Shown here piece by piece: positions 51,197-64,000 of a stretch of 64,000 nucleotides of DNA (its first letter is position 1; every line of letters starts with the position of its first letter). The stretch spans positions 48,538,402 through 48,602,401 of the forward strand of contig NC_079134.1 in NCBI RefSeq assembly GCF_945859705.1, in the 5' to 3' direction. A program made the translations under genes and the position numbers. The notes below the pieces were generated by a model. That model did not search any database. It saw nothing but the letters and a program-made list of their open reading frames with translations, and had not been told where the DNA came from. This DNA comes from Episyrphus balteatus. Its lineage: Eukaryota; Arthropoda; Insecta; Diptera; Syrphidae.

Positions 51197-51582
51197 TGTA
51201 TAAATACCTGTTACAGAAAAAATAGAGTTAGTGAAAAAATTTTCACTAAAGAAAAAGAAAACACACACATTTTTCTGAAAGTTAATTAAAACCAAAAACC
51301 TTCTGAGCCTGAACTAGAAGTTTTCTGTTATTTTGGTAGCTCTGAAAGTTATTGATTGATACTTGCAGTTCTGGCGAATAATCTGCTTAAAAAACAAATG
51401 CTCCTATAATACCTGTTACAAGTCGCAAGTAACAGGTATTATAAGCTCATTTATTTTCATCCGAGTGGGTAACAGGTATTACAGATTATTACCGATAAAA
51501 TTAGTTTTGCTGTAGGTTAAGAGAAAGTTTTTTGGATTACACTAGTCAACAAAATTTAACTTTTTTTTTGCCACAAGAACCA
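51197..51582. other. Spacer with inverted ATACCTGTTAC words
   Basis: AATACCTGTTACA occurs at 51205 and 51411, and its inverse TGTAACAGGTATT-type words at 51429 and 51469, forming short palindromes. No gene is seen. Confidence 0.4.
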
Positions 51583-51743
51583 GAAGAAAAAAAAAATAAT
51601 TTTTAAATACAAAATTAATTTAAATGAATTAAAACTTTTTCTGAGCTTTATCTATTTGTTCTTTTCTTAACCACAACAGCTCAGAAAAAGTTTTTAATTC
51701 ATTTAAATTAATTTTTTATTTAAAAATTATTTTTTTTTTTTAA
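51583..51743. repeat. Hairpin with ~65-bp arms
   Basis: AAAAATAATTTTTAAAT...TTAATTTAAATGAATT...CTTTTTCTGAGC and its inverse (GCTCAGAAAAAG...AATTCATTTAAATTAA...) pair nearly throughout around a 35-base loop. Confidence 0.75.
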
Positions 51744-52508
51744 TTCACTCAGTTTGTTTATTTTTTTTTAATTACTTTGAGTAGCCTTTTTTATAAAATA
51801 AAACTTTTTTTTTTATGAAAATAAACTGGACTTTAATAAAAAAGCACAAAAAATTAATACTCATTAACGTGTTTTTTTGACTTAAATGATATGAAAGTGT
51901 AAAAAACAACTAAAAAAACGAAGAAAATTGTGTTTGATGCAAAATTGTGGAAAAACGGCTGTCCGCAGAAAAAAAAGTTTTGACACAAACTTAAACTGTA
52001 ATAAATTCTTGATTGGTTGTAAGAAAATCTTTCAAATCAAACTTAGTTTGGCAAAATTTAAGGCCAGTTAAAGGACAAGACAGTAAAAATCATAAAAACC
52101 GTGGTAACTCGAAAACGGGACGAAAACGAGAAAATTACCTCTTAAGTTTTTCGACTTAAAATTACCTCAGGAATCCATGGTTTTCATTTGGGGTGGTGAC
52201 TGTGGGACACCCTGTATATGGAGATACAGCCTAAACGAATTATTTTTTTAGACCAAAAATAACGGTACCTGTCATACCTACATATACCAATTTTGGAAAA
52301 GTTTAATTTTCTCAAAAACGTCTCGTACGATTTTGGTTAAAAAATTCAAGTAACAGTTGTCAAGGTTTATCGATTGATAAAAAAATGTTTTTTAGAAAAT
52401 CATTATTAACGGTACCTGCCAAAGAACCGTTTTTAAAATTTTTAACATCTCCCAAATTACTGGTTCAATTTATTTACGAAAAAGCATTTATGTACATATA
52501 TGTATAAG
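51744..52508. other. AT-rich region with a repeat shard
   Basis: GTGACTGTGGGACACCCTGT at 52197 resembles a mariner-type terminus but has no partner. From 52230 the ACGG(C/T)TCC dispersed family is present. Confidence 0.35.
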
Positions 52509-52874
52509 AAGGGTAGTCCCTTAGAAAAAAAAATTTGGGATGTCCCCTAGATTGGTTCAAAATCAGAAAACAAATGCGCTTTTTTTCAAATTTTTATTCC
52601 TAACCCTCAGGAAACGTTAGGAATAAAAATTAGAAAAAAAAATATTTCATTAAGGAGTTTATACGTATGAATGATCAAACATCCGCCATTTTTCCAACAC
52701 TGGACACAGAATATAAGCCCTCCTCTAGTAACTTCTTATCAAAATAGGGCCAGGAAGGGTAAGAGATAAAAATATGAAAAATAAGGTATTTTTTTGTCCT
52801 GATTTGGAACCAATCTAGAGGGTGTCACACTCAATTCTCACAAAAAAAAAACAGTAAAATAAGGACCACCCTAA
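52509..52874. mobile_element. MITE with AGGGTGGTCC-like ends
   Basis: The left end AGGGTAGTCCCTTAGAAAAA and right end TAAGGACCACCCT are inverted. Further in, CCTAGATTGGTTC and GAACCAATCTAGAGG are exact inverses. A smaller hairpin (TTTTTATTCCTAAC / GTTAGGAATAAAAA) lies inside. A related end, AAGGTGGTCCACGC, is at 59226. Confidence 0.7.
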
Positions 52875-55689
52875 TGTATATAGCCTTAATATAAATCAAA
52901 ATTTTGAAAAAAATAATTTTTGGAATTTTTTTTGAAAAAATCAAATTTTCGAAATTTTTTGGAACTTTCGTTTTAGATGTTGCTTAAAATTTCCTACAAA
53001 ATGGCATACAATATATATTTTTAAATTCTTTTTCCAAAAAATTATTTATAAAAAATCAGTTTAAACAAAACGGCTCTAACGATTAAAAATTTTTTTTTTT
53101 TTCTAAAAATGCATCTTAATGAAACAAACCAAATTGCATACTTTTTTGGAGCTCAATTTGTTTTTTTTTTTTTAATTTTTTTTTCATTATTTATTTTTAT
53201 AAACCTACATTTATACTAAGGTTTCATATAAAAAGTCTTAAAAATATTACCAACTTTAATTCTAAGAGCAATTGAATTCCCAAAAACATTATTTTTGTGG
53301 TAAAGAAAGGAAATGAATTTCAGATTTATTTTTTCATTTCTCTAGCATACTGTCAATTGTCTTGCAATGAGTGCAGCTAAGCTGCTTCCGTCAATTTACA
53401 TTGAAGGTTTGACAAGCAAGTCCATAGGCTAGAGTTAAAGCGGTGCTTAAATGATGTTTCTAGGTGTATTATTTCTTTGTTTTTGTTTTCATTTCTATTT
53501 TTTTTAATTTTATTTTGTTTTATACCTAATCATCATAAAAATAATGTTTTTGGAAGTACAAAATTCTATTACCCAACAACTTTGCGCGTTAGAGTAATTT
53601 TGATACTAGATTCGGATTCAAAAGCTCAAAGTTCTTTAGGAAAATATAATTTGTTTTTATGGAAAAATCTGGCTTGCCAATATTACTGTAATTTACGAAA
53701 AAATCGATCTTAAAAATCGTTTTTCTGTTTTTTTTTTCTAAAATGTATTTCCGTTTTAACGGGTGTGATATAGTTGTTTAATTTTTTGTTTCTGGCTTGC
53801 GTTTCAACACGTAATGTATTTAGTTGGTAATATATGGTTAAAATAATATATATTTTATCAACCTGTCTTTCAACGTCACTAACTCTAAAGATATATGTAC
53901 CTATGTATATCTTTCTACTCTAATAATAAATGTAAACGAAATTAAATTAAGCATGGTAAAAAATCAAAATTTTTGAGGAAAAAACAATTTTAATTTCTTA
54001 CCATTTGTGGTGTTATAACAATTTAAAACATATAACTAGTCTGACATTTTTTTTTAATGGGTGTGACCGTGTGACACTGCTTGCTTTGAAAACTTTTAAA
54101 ATGTTAGTTTTGCTGAAATCCAACTATTTTTGTAGGAGATAAAAATAAAAAAAAAAACAAAAATCGTATTTTTGCATATTTCTCACTATTTTTGAGGTCA
54201 TTATACAAAATGATCTCTTTATTAGCTACATTTTTCGGATTTAATTTTTTTCGATAGGATTTCTACTTTTGACAAAAGTCGTAAAAAAACACGATTTCTG
54301 ACACCCTCCCCATTTTTTTGCCCACCCACTCCTTTCCCTCTATTTGTTTGCGGGCAATTTATTATACCCCTTTTACCTATATACCATTTGCTAATAATTT
54401 TTTCAACGTTTCGCACTGGTCTATTAGTCTAACTTCCTAGAGAGAATGATAAACTAATTTAATTTATTTATTTTTATTGTTAAATTGTTTCTCTAATTAT
54501 AAAAATCATGTTTCATTTCAAGAAGTCAATAATTGGGCTACCTTTTATAAAAAGTATTAAGCTAACTACATAAATCTACCAATGGGCTTTTCCACTGAAA
54601 GTTCTATTAGGGGCATGAGGTTGAGATTATTACGACATTCCGGTTAAAATCTATAAGAAGACCATGGGCTGCTGCTATTATGTGGGGGTTGATAATAATT
54701 ATCAAGAAATTTTCATCTGTTGTATATTACACACCTTGACATCCTTAAAATAGGGTCAAGAAAGGAGGATTTTGATCTTTGTATCGTAGGTACATAGGTA
54801 AATTTGAAACTAAGTAGGTTATTAATTTAAACGTAATTAAAATAAAAAAATATTTAATAAATATATTGAATAGCGGTAGTTAAATGCTAAGCGATACAAA
54901 AAAAATTTTGTTTTTTTTCTAACGATAAAATCAGAAGAAATGTAAAAATAAAAATAGAAATACGTAGTAATAAGAAAATATAAATAAGTAGCGAATCTAC
55001 TTCTGCAATTTGCATCCCAGTTTTATTGTAACGCAAATGGAAACAGAATTTTGTCATGGGAGACAAAAATGGGATGCATGTACTTCTACTTTCTGATACA
55101 AAAAATTCTTAAAATAAAGGACAAAAGTATGTTTATTTCTTTTTAAACTACGGACATACCTATAAAGGAAGGTTATCTACTGTAAAAAATTAAGGAATAC
55201 AAGAAATTCAAGTTTTTGGCAATTTTCAAATGGCTGTGTTTGAGAATTAATTTTGTCTGGTTTACTGTTTTCGTTTAAAAAGAAGTAAGAGCATTGAATT
55301 TTTAAAACTAAACTACACTTAGGAGCAAAAAATGGAATCAAATAAATTCGTATATTAAAAACAAATATTGCAATTGATAAAATTTTTCTTCAAAGTCTCA
55401 TGGTTTTATTTAAAAGCTTGAATTTACTTTGAATTGTTTAGAAAATCATAAAAATGCATACGAGAGTATGAGCACTATCTGCCAATAAATTGCACATTTT
55501 TGTTTTTGTTAAATTTTCCAGAGGAGGTACTCCATGTTTTAATTTCAGTGTTTTTTCCTTACATACTTCATTTATGTTGATTAGATCTTTATAAATTTAA
55601 CAGATTTTTAAGTTTGAGTCAACTTACACGCTCTAGCGCTCTGGCACATTCCTCCTGAATAGTCGTGTATAGGCAAGTTTGCGATTCGT
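52875..55689. other. AT-rich, no gene recognised
   Basis: It holds shards of the ACGGCTC(T/C)AACGATT family near 53060 and a short palindrome GCATCCCAGTTTT / AAAATGGGATGC at 55010-55080. No supported coding sequence. Confidence 0.35.
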
Positions 55690-55815
55690 ATAAAAAAAAA
55701 TTTAAATCGAGATAACAATCAGCCATGTATTACAATGATAGAGAATGCGAAAAAAGTGGGTCCCGGAATTCTATCTGTTTATCTGTCCGTCAGTCTGTGT
55801 GTCAGTCTGTTACCC
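55690..55815 (+). repeat. Left end of the GTCTGTCTGTC dispersed repeat
   Basis: ATTCGTATAAAAAAAAATTT, then GATAACAATCAGCCATGTAT, GATAGAGAATGCG and the TCTGTCCGTCAGTCTGT tract are in the same order as at 33220. Confidence 0.65.
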
Positions 55816-55817
55816 TC

Positions 55818-56046
55818 ATTACGATTGTCATATATCAATTGATAGTTGATAAATATTGAAATTGGGAGTTTTAAAATCTAATTTGGGGGAAAAGTGGTAA
55901 TTTTTTTCATGGAATTTTTCAAATAAATTTAAAATAATAACGGTTGGCATCATTCTTTGTTTTCAAATTTTTTGCAATTTAGGTAATAAGAGATCGAAAT
56001 TTATTTTTTATCAACTATCAATTGATAGTTCATAATCATCGTAATA
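55818..56046. mobile_element. 229-bp MITE
   Basis: ATTACGATTGTCATATATCA followed by ATTGATAGTTGATAAA on the left is inverted on the right (TTTATCAACTATCAATTGAT...CATCGTAAT). It directly follows the repeat end at 55690-55815. Confidence 0.7.
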
Positions 56047-57133
56047 GGGGTTTGTATCTATTTGGAACTGCAGAAATTTTGTTCAAACTTGGTAGTAAAC
56101 AGTTTAGGGTAATTTCCTAGTGGAGAAAATGAAAAATATTTGTTTGCATATTGTAAGCATCACAAAATAAGTTTAAAAAAATTTTATTTTTGTAATTTTT
56201 CACTTTTCAACCGACTTCCAAAAACACGGAGGTTCTCAATTCGTCTGTATTTTTTTTTTGTATTTTTGTTACCACATAACTTTCGACTGGTTGAACTGAT
56301 TTTGATGATTCTTTTTGCATTTGAAAGCTGGTAATGTGACCCCATTTAAATTTGAATTCGTTTTGACTATGGCAAATAATTTTTCTCAAAAAAAACGGCG
56401 TATTTCGGGTCACCTAGTTTCTTATTTGCATTTTCTATCGTAAATAGTGTACATTTTTATCTTGAAAAACAAGTAATAATCAAAAACTTTAGAAAGGTGA
56501 TGTGGTAAGAAATCAAAGAAAAGTCAACATTAAATCGAAAAAAGTTGGTTTATTAATACCAATAAACATAAATAAAAATGTAAAAATAAGAGTGATTCAA
56601 AAGTTATATCATAATGTGGAGTGTAGATTAATTTATGCAAATGACTATATACAAATGTCATCTTTGGCAACTTCGTTGAAGAGTAGACAGAAAAACTATT
56701 ATAGTTGGCATCAAAAGAAGAAGTAGAAATTGCCAATTTTGGACAATGGTTTTGCGAACAACAATTAAATTTGTCATAAATGGAATACACTCGTGAATCA
56801 ACTGTTGAGCTGGTTTTAAATGAAATTAAGTTTCAAATAAAATAATTTGTAAGAAAATCAGATTTTGTTGAATAAGCGCGAAGTCTGCTATTTCCTTTTC
56901 TTCCTAACTCAAATTTTGCTGCAGTTTGTTTTTAATAAAGTATATTTTATAACGTATAAAAACGTAGTATAATTTTGTGGGAAATTAAATTGACTTTCAT
57001 ATTGTTAAGGTTAATTTTGCCTCCCAGAAATTACGCCAGAATTTTTTTTTGTTTTGGAAAAAGAGTCAGAAAACTATTTTAACATACATTTCTGTAAACA
57101 AATAATAGTTATGTTAAACATTGTTTTTGGTGG
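56047..57133. other. AT-rich spacer
   Basis: ORF-like stretches exist (for example around 56500-56720) but are A/T driven. No gene is supported. Confidence 0.3.
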
Positions 57134-57488
57134 TACCGGGAGCGATGATGTTCGGTTTATTTAAAGCGTTAATCAGTGATTGTGACTTTGTGAAAATTCT
57201 ACAAAGAGTTGAAGGTGCTTAAGCAAATCAAGCGCATGAATTTGGCTATTGTATGATATTGATCCAATAAGAGGTATTCGAGAATTGGGGTCGAAGTTCT
57301 GTATGTTGCAAAATTCTGTACATAACAGAATTTTGCATGTCAGTATTTTGTTCATACAGTATTTTGACGTACAGAATTTTGTATTTACAGCATAATGACA
57401 TACAGAATTATGGTCTTACAGTATTTTGACCCCACAGAATTTTGTCGCACAGAATTTTGACAAGCAGAATTATGACCCGCTCCCGGTA
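57134..57488. mobile_element. 355-bp element with an array of ACAGAATTTTGAC units
   Basis: The 11-bp inverted ends TACCGGGAGCG and CGCTCCCGGTA (or TA plus CCGGGAGCG) bound it. The right half (57300-57478) consists of about ten diverged units of ACAG(A/T)ATTTTG(A/T)C spaced 14-18 bp. There is no ORF. Confidence 0.7.
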
Positions 57489-60400
57489 TTCGACAAGTTT
57501 ATTGAACAGTTTTGTGAAAGTTAATCTTAATTTTAGTTATTTTTATTTTTAGGCCATTAAAACAATATTCACCACAATAACAATTAATTTAACCAAAATA
57601 AAAACATCCTCTATGAAAATTTTAGCTTTGGATTTACTTCCAAGCGATTTATTTATTTGTGTCTATGACATAATAAAGTACCTAACTAAGATGTTACTTG
57701 TAGTTCCAAAGAAATCACTCCGCCCCTGTGTCCACACTTTATATAGAAACTCTATTGTTTGATAATAAATTTTCAAAATTTGTTGATACATATATTTAAC
57801 CAAACCAGCAATATACATTCATGTACCTATTAGATTAACATCTGGCTATATTCCTTATAAAACTGTTCGTATGCCAATAATAAATATGGATAAAGATAGA
57901 CTCATCTTGAATATGTTAAGTTCACGATGTATTTTAAACATTTTCCTCGATTTACATGAGTAGTTCTATTGAAAATAATGTATCTGAAATTAAATTTATA
58001 ACAACAAATGAATCTCTAAATATCCGCTTTACCAAAATAAAAATAAAATATAGGAAATCTAAACTATTTATAGTTTTTTTTTCTCCAAAACATCTAGGAA
58101 AAAAAAATGTAGGTATTCCTCCTTTATTCCGTTTTCCGTATCGGATGCGCCGCGACTGGAAGAGAATTGTGCGACTGCATTTTGAAAAAAGATAATTAAA
58201 GTGATTTCAGACTCAATGTATCGAAGCAAGAGTATCAACCCCTTTTCTTTAGCTGCAATGATATTAATGTCTAGATGAATCCTTATAATTTTCCATACAA
58301 TTTTTTATCTGCATATTGCATATCCTATAATTTATATTTTTATTATTTCTTGTTTCTACAAAGAGAAAAAAAGCTTGACATCTGAAAATCAATTTAATGT
58401 AAAATAAAAAAAGTGCCCTTCCATCCACGTGCTCTATGAAAACTTGGACTTGACCTACTTAAAGCACTGATAGTTTTAGTTTTTATTTTTTTGTTTCTTT
58501 TGATTTATTTAAAAATAAAAAACAAAATGAAACGAAAGGAAAGGAAAATTAATTATTCGTTTTTCTGTACTTTTGCATTTGTATTTACTCACAAAAATAT
58601 ACTAATTATTGTTTTTCTAGCTAAGTTTAGTAGGTTATAGTACTGATACACAGAATAGTAGCAGCCAAGGTTTAATATATGCTTTGACTGGGTGGCGCCC
58701 AACGCTTTATTTTATTTTTTTTTTTATTAAAGAAAGAACACAATCATTATAGTTTTTGCCATTTGACCTTTGATTTTTATTTCATAATCTTGATAGTTTT
58801 GATTTGTAAAAAAAAAATTAAAGTTGAGTAATTATAATTATGACTATTCCACATAAATCACCATAGAGAAGCTTAATTGTTTTAAGTTAGCATGACTGAC
58901 AAAATAGTTTTCAATGAGAAAATATCAATCACATTGTCACATTTAGCAAAAAAAATATCAGTTTTTTTTTGTATCTATATAATATGTATGCGTGAGTTAA
59001 GTAGAAGGTGGATGGATTAATTGATATGTCTTTGATGTTAGTTTTTTATTGAACTATAATGTATGTCTATTGTTTCATGTTGTTACATATTTCTGATTTG
59101 AAAATTTTTAAAATTCAACAATCCATCAATGTGGTATTAAGTTGCGATAAAAAAAGTTAAATTGTTTTTGAAGGGCTATAAGATTTATTTGTAGTAAAAT
59201 AGTATATATTAGAACGTGGTTATTAAGGTGGTCCACGCTTGTATGGGAAAAATAAAATTTTCAGATAAACGTTGGGCCACCCCCTAGTTTGGTTGAACAT
59301 TCTATTGGTGTCATACTGCTGAATTTTCAGCCTCCTATCTTATAAAGAAGGGGGTGCTGATCGATATTGAAAAATTGTATTTTTTTGGAAAAAGTAAAAA
59401 AAATATTTTTTTTTTTATTTTAAGTTAAAAATTGCTTGAAAGTTGTGTTTGTTGTACTTATTCTGAATAAAAATATCGAAATAATAATTTCTGGGGCCGC
59501 TCCCAAGTTAATTTCGTCAACAGGAAGTACACAGACTTTTTATTTGCACATTTTGCTTATTATTTATTATTATTAATTTTATTGCTCACATTTTTTTCGA
59601 CAAAAAAAAAATATTTTATATGGTTTTTAAAGACGAGTAAAACCTAAGGGGTAATAACACTTTGTAGACACGAAATCGTTTCACCATTTTCATCAGCGTA
59701 TAATACAAAGGAGAAACATTATTTTCTTTTGGAGTTTATTTAGTTTGTTTAAGTATATCAATAGGTAACAGAAAAGGCTAATTTGAAAATTTTTAGTGAG
59801 GTGAAATTTTGTAAATGTTGGCATAGTTCAGGATGATCGCAAAATCCTGTGCTCCCATCGTGCGACCAACTTACTCCTAGAGTTTTTAACTGATTGGGCT
59901 GAAATTTTGTGTGGAGCCTTAACAATACTCCAGTGAAGTACGTATGATTCTTTTGAAATACTAATTTAAAAAAACAATGCACTAGTTTGAAAAAATTATT
60001 TCATTCCAAAAACAAAATTCAAAAAATTACCATAAAATCGTTTAATTTTAATATTTCAAAAAATCCTACGTACTTCACTAATATTTCAAAACAAACAAAA
60101 CATAAAAAAACATTCATGCAAACATGTATTTTCTAATTCGTTTGTCCACATAAAATATTGGTTTGTCCACCCTTCAAACATTTTTTTTGAGCAAATTCAA
60201 TTTAGTTTTAGGACGTATTAAACCAATTGCAATCGTTTGTCCACCTCGAGTTCTTTATACATACATTTCACCAAAAATCATCGTTTCTCTCTCCTCCATT
60301 TCAAAAATATTCAAATAAAAAATTTTAAAGCAACTTTCATAGAAAACAACATGTTTTTCTAAAATCACCAAAATTTTCAATTTTAAGGTTCAAGTTACCT
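57489..60400. other. AT-rich, no gene recognised
   Basis: Only an isolated AAGGTGGTCCACGC end at 59226 and A/T runs. Open frames here are short and biased. Confidence 0.35.
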
Positions 60401-60450
60401 GAACTCAAATGCGTTTCGCCCAGGTACAACAGTGCGATCATCATTTAGAT
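60401..60450 (-). ncRNA. Weak hammerhead-like segment
   Basis: On the minus strand TGATGA is followed by TCGCACTGTTGTACCTGGGC and then GAAACGC, the order of a Penelope-type hammerhead. The expected C before TGATGA is A, and stem II pairs poorly. Probably a decayed copy or chance. Confidence 0.2.
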
Positions 60451-63400
60451 CTGTCGTATCCTTACTAAGACGCCTAATATTGGTCGATGTTTACCGACAC
60501 TTATAAAACTCACATCATGAATATATGTACTGTGAATTTTAATATTCTAAGGGAATTTGTTTAAATTCAGACACTTATAAAATGTATGCCAGTGGTGAAA
60601 TGCTTTGGAGTTGAGGTCGCACTTGGACTTGAAAATTGAATTATATATACAACAAAGATGTGTCATTCCAAAATATGCGGAAAAGTATTCAAAGTAAAAG
60701 TTGAGAATTAAAGGCAGTGTATGTTGGACTTATTTTGCAAAAGATTCACAGTCTTTTAATTGTAAAAAAAAAGATTGAAATATGTATTTAAACTGATAAA
60801 AGTGTGAAATTAACATTTTCTTCATAGTCAATGGCTTTCATGTTGAAACTATTTTTAATTCCATTAAATGTATCACAATCAAGAGATTCAAGTGAAACTG
60901 ACGAATGATAAAACACGTTCACTTATTCGGTCTTACAAATAATAAAGTACCGACATAAAACCCATAAGACACATATCGGATATCAAGGATGTCTACTTGA
61001 GATTCCAGATTTTGCTGATTTCATACTACCTCTAACCAGACATCCATTGAACTTAATTAAACATAATTAAAAGAGATTTTTAGAATTTTCTTTTACAAAA
61101 ATAAAAAGACCAATCAATTGATTGTTGATAATTCCAATCACATTATTATGAAGAGCCATGTCGTCAATCTCTGTGTACATAATTCTTAAATCTTCATTTC
61201 CAAAAGTCAATTGCTAACGCAAATACAAATATTCGCATGCAGAAATTGCATGTCATGTTCTCAATAAAAAGGGAATACTGAATACTCCTTGACTAAATAA
61301 AATGTAAACTGCCTGCAGATCGATGCAAAGAGAACGGTGCGTATATAATTACGGAATTTTTACTTCCAACATTGACATTGCTGTTAGTAACATGAAAACA
61401 ATAAATTCCCGCTGAGAAAAAACTCATTGAAAAGTTTGGTGAAGCCGAACTTTAATAGTTTTATATTTCAAATAAAACTTCTGTTGAAAATATTTTATGT
61501 AAACCTATGCGTTCGTTCTACTGAATATTTGAATGACGCCGAATTAAAATAAAAAAAGGGAAAAACGAAATTGTGGAATTTAACTTTCGCGAATTTCTTG
61601 TTAAGTAAAAAGTTATACAAAGTGTAGGTAGATATTCATTTCACCGTGACGTTGTTGGTTTATTTTCGCATCTATTCATTGGTTTGAAAAACTAGGAAGC
61701 GAGTTAAAATCGACAGTACCATTCATGAAAGTGGTCAAAACTTTTGAAAATATACATTTTCTGTTCTGAGTTTCGAAAAGTATAAATAAAAAAAAAAGAA
61801 TTTACTTCCCAAAATAAATTAATTCAAGAGGTTTTTTACACAATGTATTGAATGGAGTGGGGGGAGCTGTTTTTCTGATTGTTATCTTTAAGGTAAGCTG
61901 ATAGGCACGTTTCAAAAAGTTGGAAAACCCTCCTAAAATTAGAAAGTTTGATAAATTTTTTTAATGACGAATTTTTTCATTTTTTAACCAATTTTAATTA
62001 TGCAGCAATTTAATAATGAATTTTATAAAACAAAATATTTGATTTTCAGAATACCCTAGCTTTTAAAGTTAAGAGCATCTGGTCTTACGTAGGGCCTACG
62101 ACCTTTAGGCAGATATTTAGAGGTATATTTTAATTCTTTAAAAGCCTTCTCAATGTCAAACTCTTGAATTTGCCAGCCAGTTTCTTATTAATGGCTTCAT
62201 TACCCAAAAAGTATGTACACAATTTATTTTCAAACAACATGTCACTTTTTCAATGAATTGATATCGACAATGAAGTGTGATGTCTGTTGATGAATGTGTG
62301 AATTAGGGTGTGTATCGTGTATTGATGATTTCCTTGTTTGCTTAGATGTTTATTTTTTATTTATTTCTTAATAGATTGATTACCCACAGGTAGGAACCAA
62401 AACCGACGTTTTAATCAGTTATATTTTTGTACCTGGTGTTTGTATAGCTTAAACATTTATATTAGGAGGCGAAAGAGCAGCAAAATTTCAATTTTTAATT
62501 TATTATCACGAACAAAGAAGTTACATAAATGTACAATGTGTACTAAAGTTTGGATTATATGTTAACGGTATACGTATTATGTACATATGTACATTTATAG
62601 AGGGAAAGTATGACCCAGGCACGATTTAATGACCTTGAAAAAGGGTTTTTTTTGCTCAATTCCCCTTATTTAGTGCCTAACTTTTGATTTCTGGGGTGTC
62701 TCACCTCTCACCCCAATTATAAGAGCTGCCTCTATATAAATTTTTAAGAAATTTGGTTGCTGTAGGGGAACACCGACATGGATACCAAATTTTTGTTAGA
62801 TAAAATTGTTCTTTTTTGTTATTTCATTTTTTGAGAAAAAATAAAAATGCAGTTTTATTATAATTGCATTGAATATTACGAATGTAAAGTTTAATAAAAA
62901 TAGTTTGAGCCGTTTTCGAAAAAAAATTGCAATAACTTCTTTACAATGTACAGGAAGAGCCGTCATTAATGATTTAAAAAAAACTGAAATACCATATTTC
63001 CATTAAGGTATGACAGCATAACTTTTTGCAACTTTTTAGGAGAGCGTTTTGAATGTTCGGCTTCAATAACAAATCAATCCTTATGTCATTTTTCATTAAC
63101 CTTTAATTCATAAACCGCTTAAGATACCTAAAAAAGAACAAAATATTTTAATAATACGAACAAAATGTGGCAGACGGAATCGCTTATTGTGCATCAGATT
63201 TTGTAAAAAAAAACCAAATTTTGACATAAGTCGACTTATGCTGCTATGCCTTTTGCACACAGTATACAATAACAAGTTAAAAAAAAAACAATGATTTAAA
63301 GGATTCTTAGCTATTAAAAGAATTCAAAGAATGAATCTCAAACAGAACTGAAATTTATAAGATGTCACTTGAAATAAGTATACTCATAAGGTTTTTGAAA

Positions 63401-64000
63401 GGATATCCTATAATTAATTCAGTGAAAGGTTGTATAAAATAAAGAATTTTCGGTGGAAAAAAGAATTGTTTGACCCCACTCAAGAAATGTTTTTTTTTTT
63501 TTTTAAGTTTAAGGTTTATTTATTATTATTAATTCATTTGTACAAAAATGAAAAGAAATTTCTTTCTTTTAAGTAGGTTCTTCAATATCAAAGGATTTTC
63601 AAGTAGTTATTGCTATGATACAAGTTTTTGTAAATTGGTTGGATGATTGAGTTACCCCCAAGAATGTAATGAATTGTAATCTTTTAAAGAACTTAAATAA
63701 TGAAACTTGAATATTTTCAAGGACGATGAGACTCAAAAAAATTGAAAAGATTATTCTAAAAACAGTGGAAAATATTGTCGATGTAGGAATAATTGCGAAA
63801 TGTTTGGCATAATTAAAATTGACTTACCATATATAGTCCCTCACACGATTACCCTTTTTACTCCTTTTATTTTGTTATAATTTATTTTAATTTCTATTGA
63901 TTAAATATTCAACATTTCAAAACGTTCGATTCCTCTCCAGTCTAGCCAACAACGTTCATCATTTCCTCCAATCTGGAATTTCATTTTCTGTTTCTGCTAA
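60451..64000. other. AT-rich, no gene recognised
   Basis: No supported coding sequence, RNA gene or complete element. GAGCCGTTTTCGAAAAA near 62908 is a shard of the ACGGCTCC family. Confidence 0.35.

Noticed and set aside
52197..52225. mariner-type element end (GTGGGACACCCTGT)
   Set aside because: No matching inverted end was found within reach, so no element could be delimited.

Overview
The window reads as nuclear DNA of a higher fly (Diptera, Brachycera). The basis is fly-like protein sequences (an SR splicing factor, a tRNA methyltransferase, a mitochondrial rescue factor, THOC7), short GT-AG introns, AT-rich intergenic DNA with long A/T runs, and a heavy load of small inverted-repeat transposons. 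I cannot name the species. Roughly 5% is exon; most of the rest is transposon-derived or unassigned AT-rich sequence.
Layout. 0-2.2 kb: Harbinger-type MITEs, an 841-bp inverted-repeat element and a tRNA-like SINE. 2.6-3.9 kb: intact SC35/SRSF2 (+). 3.9-8.4 kb: an element with iterated TTTGTCGTA motifs, an unidentified coding remnant with a YADD-encoding hairpin, a fold-back element and a LINE tail. 9.0-10.8 kb: two exon-like blocks of an unknown + strand gene. 11.4-12.9 kb: a decayed PIF/Harbinger transposon next to a tandem MITE pair. 13.7-14.3 kb: CFAP276 (+), tail to tail with Trm1 (-, 14.35-21.03 kb). Trm1's largest intron (4.66 kb) holds a 5'-truncated LINE with a perfect 18-bp target duplication, plus several MITEs and a second RT fragment. 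22.7-28.1 kb: a cluster of broken gene pieces, namely an unidentified piece, a dynein intermediate chain pseudogene that keeps its introns, a Tudor-domain fragment and a Q-rich fragment. 29.0-32.6 kb: intact ICT1/mRpL58 (+), whose second intron carries a 2.7-kb TIR element with a Penelope-like hammerhead motif. 33-44 kb: repeats, including a 3.1-kb element with long inverted ends built of GTTACG units. 45.0-45.7 kb: intact THOC7 (-). 46-64 kb: SINE, MITEs and arrays of ~16-bp units; no supported gene was found after 45.75 kb.
The five intact genes are housekeeping or ciliary genes with no shared pathway: mRNA splicing (SC35), mRNA export (THOC7), tRNA modification (Trm1), mitochondrial ribosome rescue (ICT1) and ciliary doublet microtubules (CFAP276). 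The most unusual features are four elements, unrelated in sequence, that share one design: a short core motif reiterated about every 15-18 bp, often in opposite orientation at the two ends. The other notable feature is the local graveyard of intron-bearing gene fragments.
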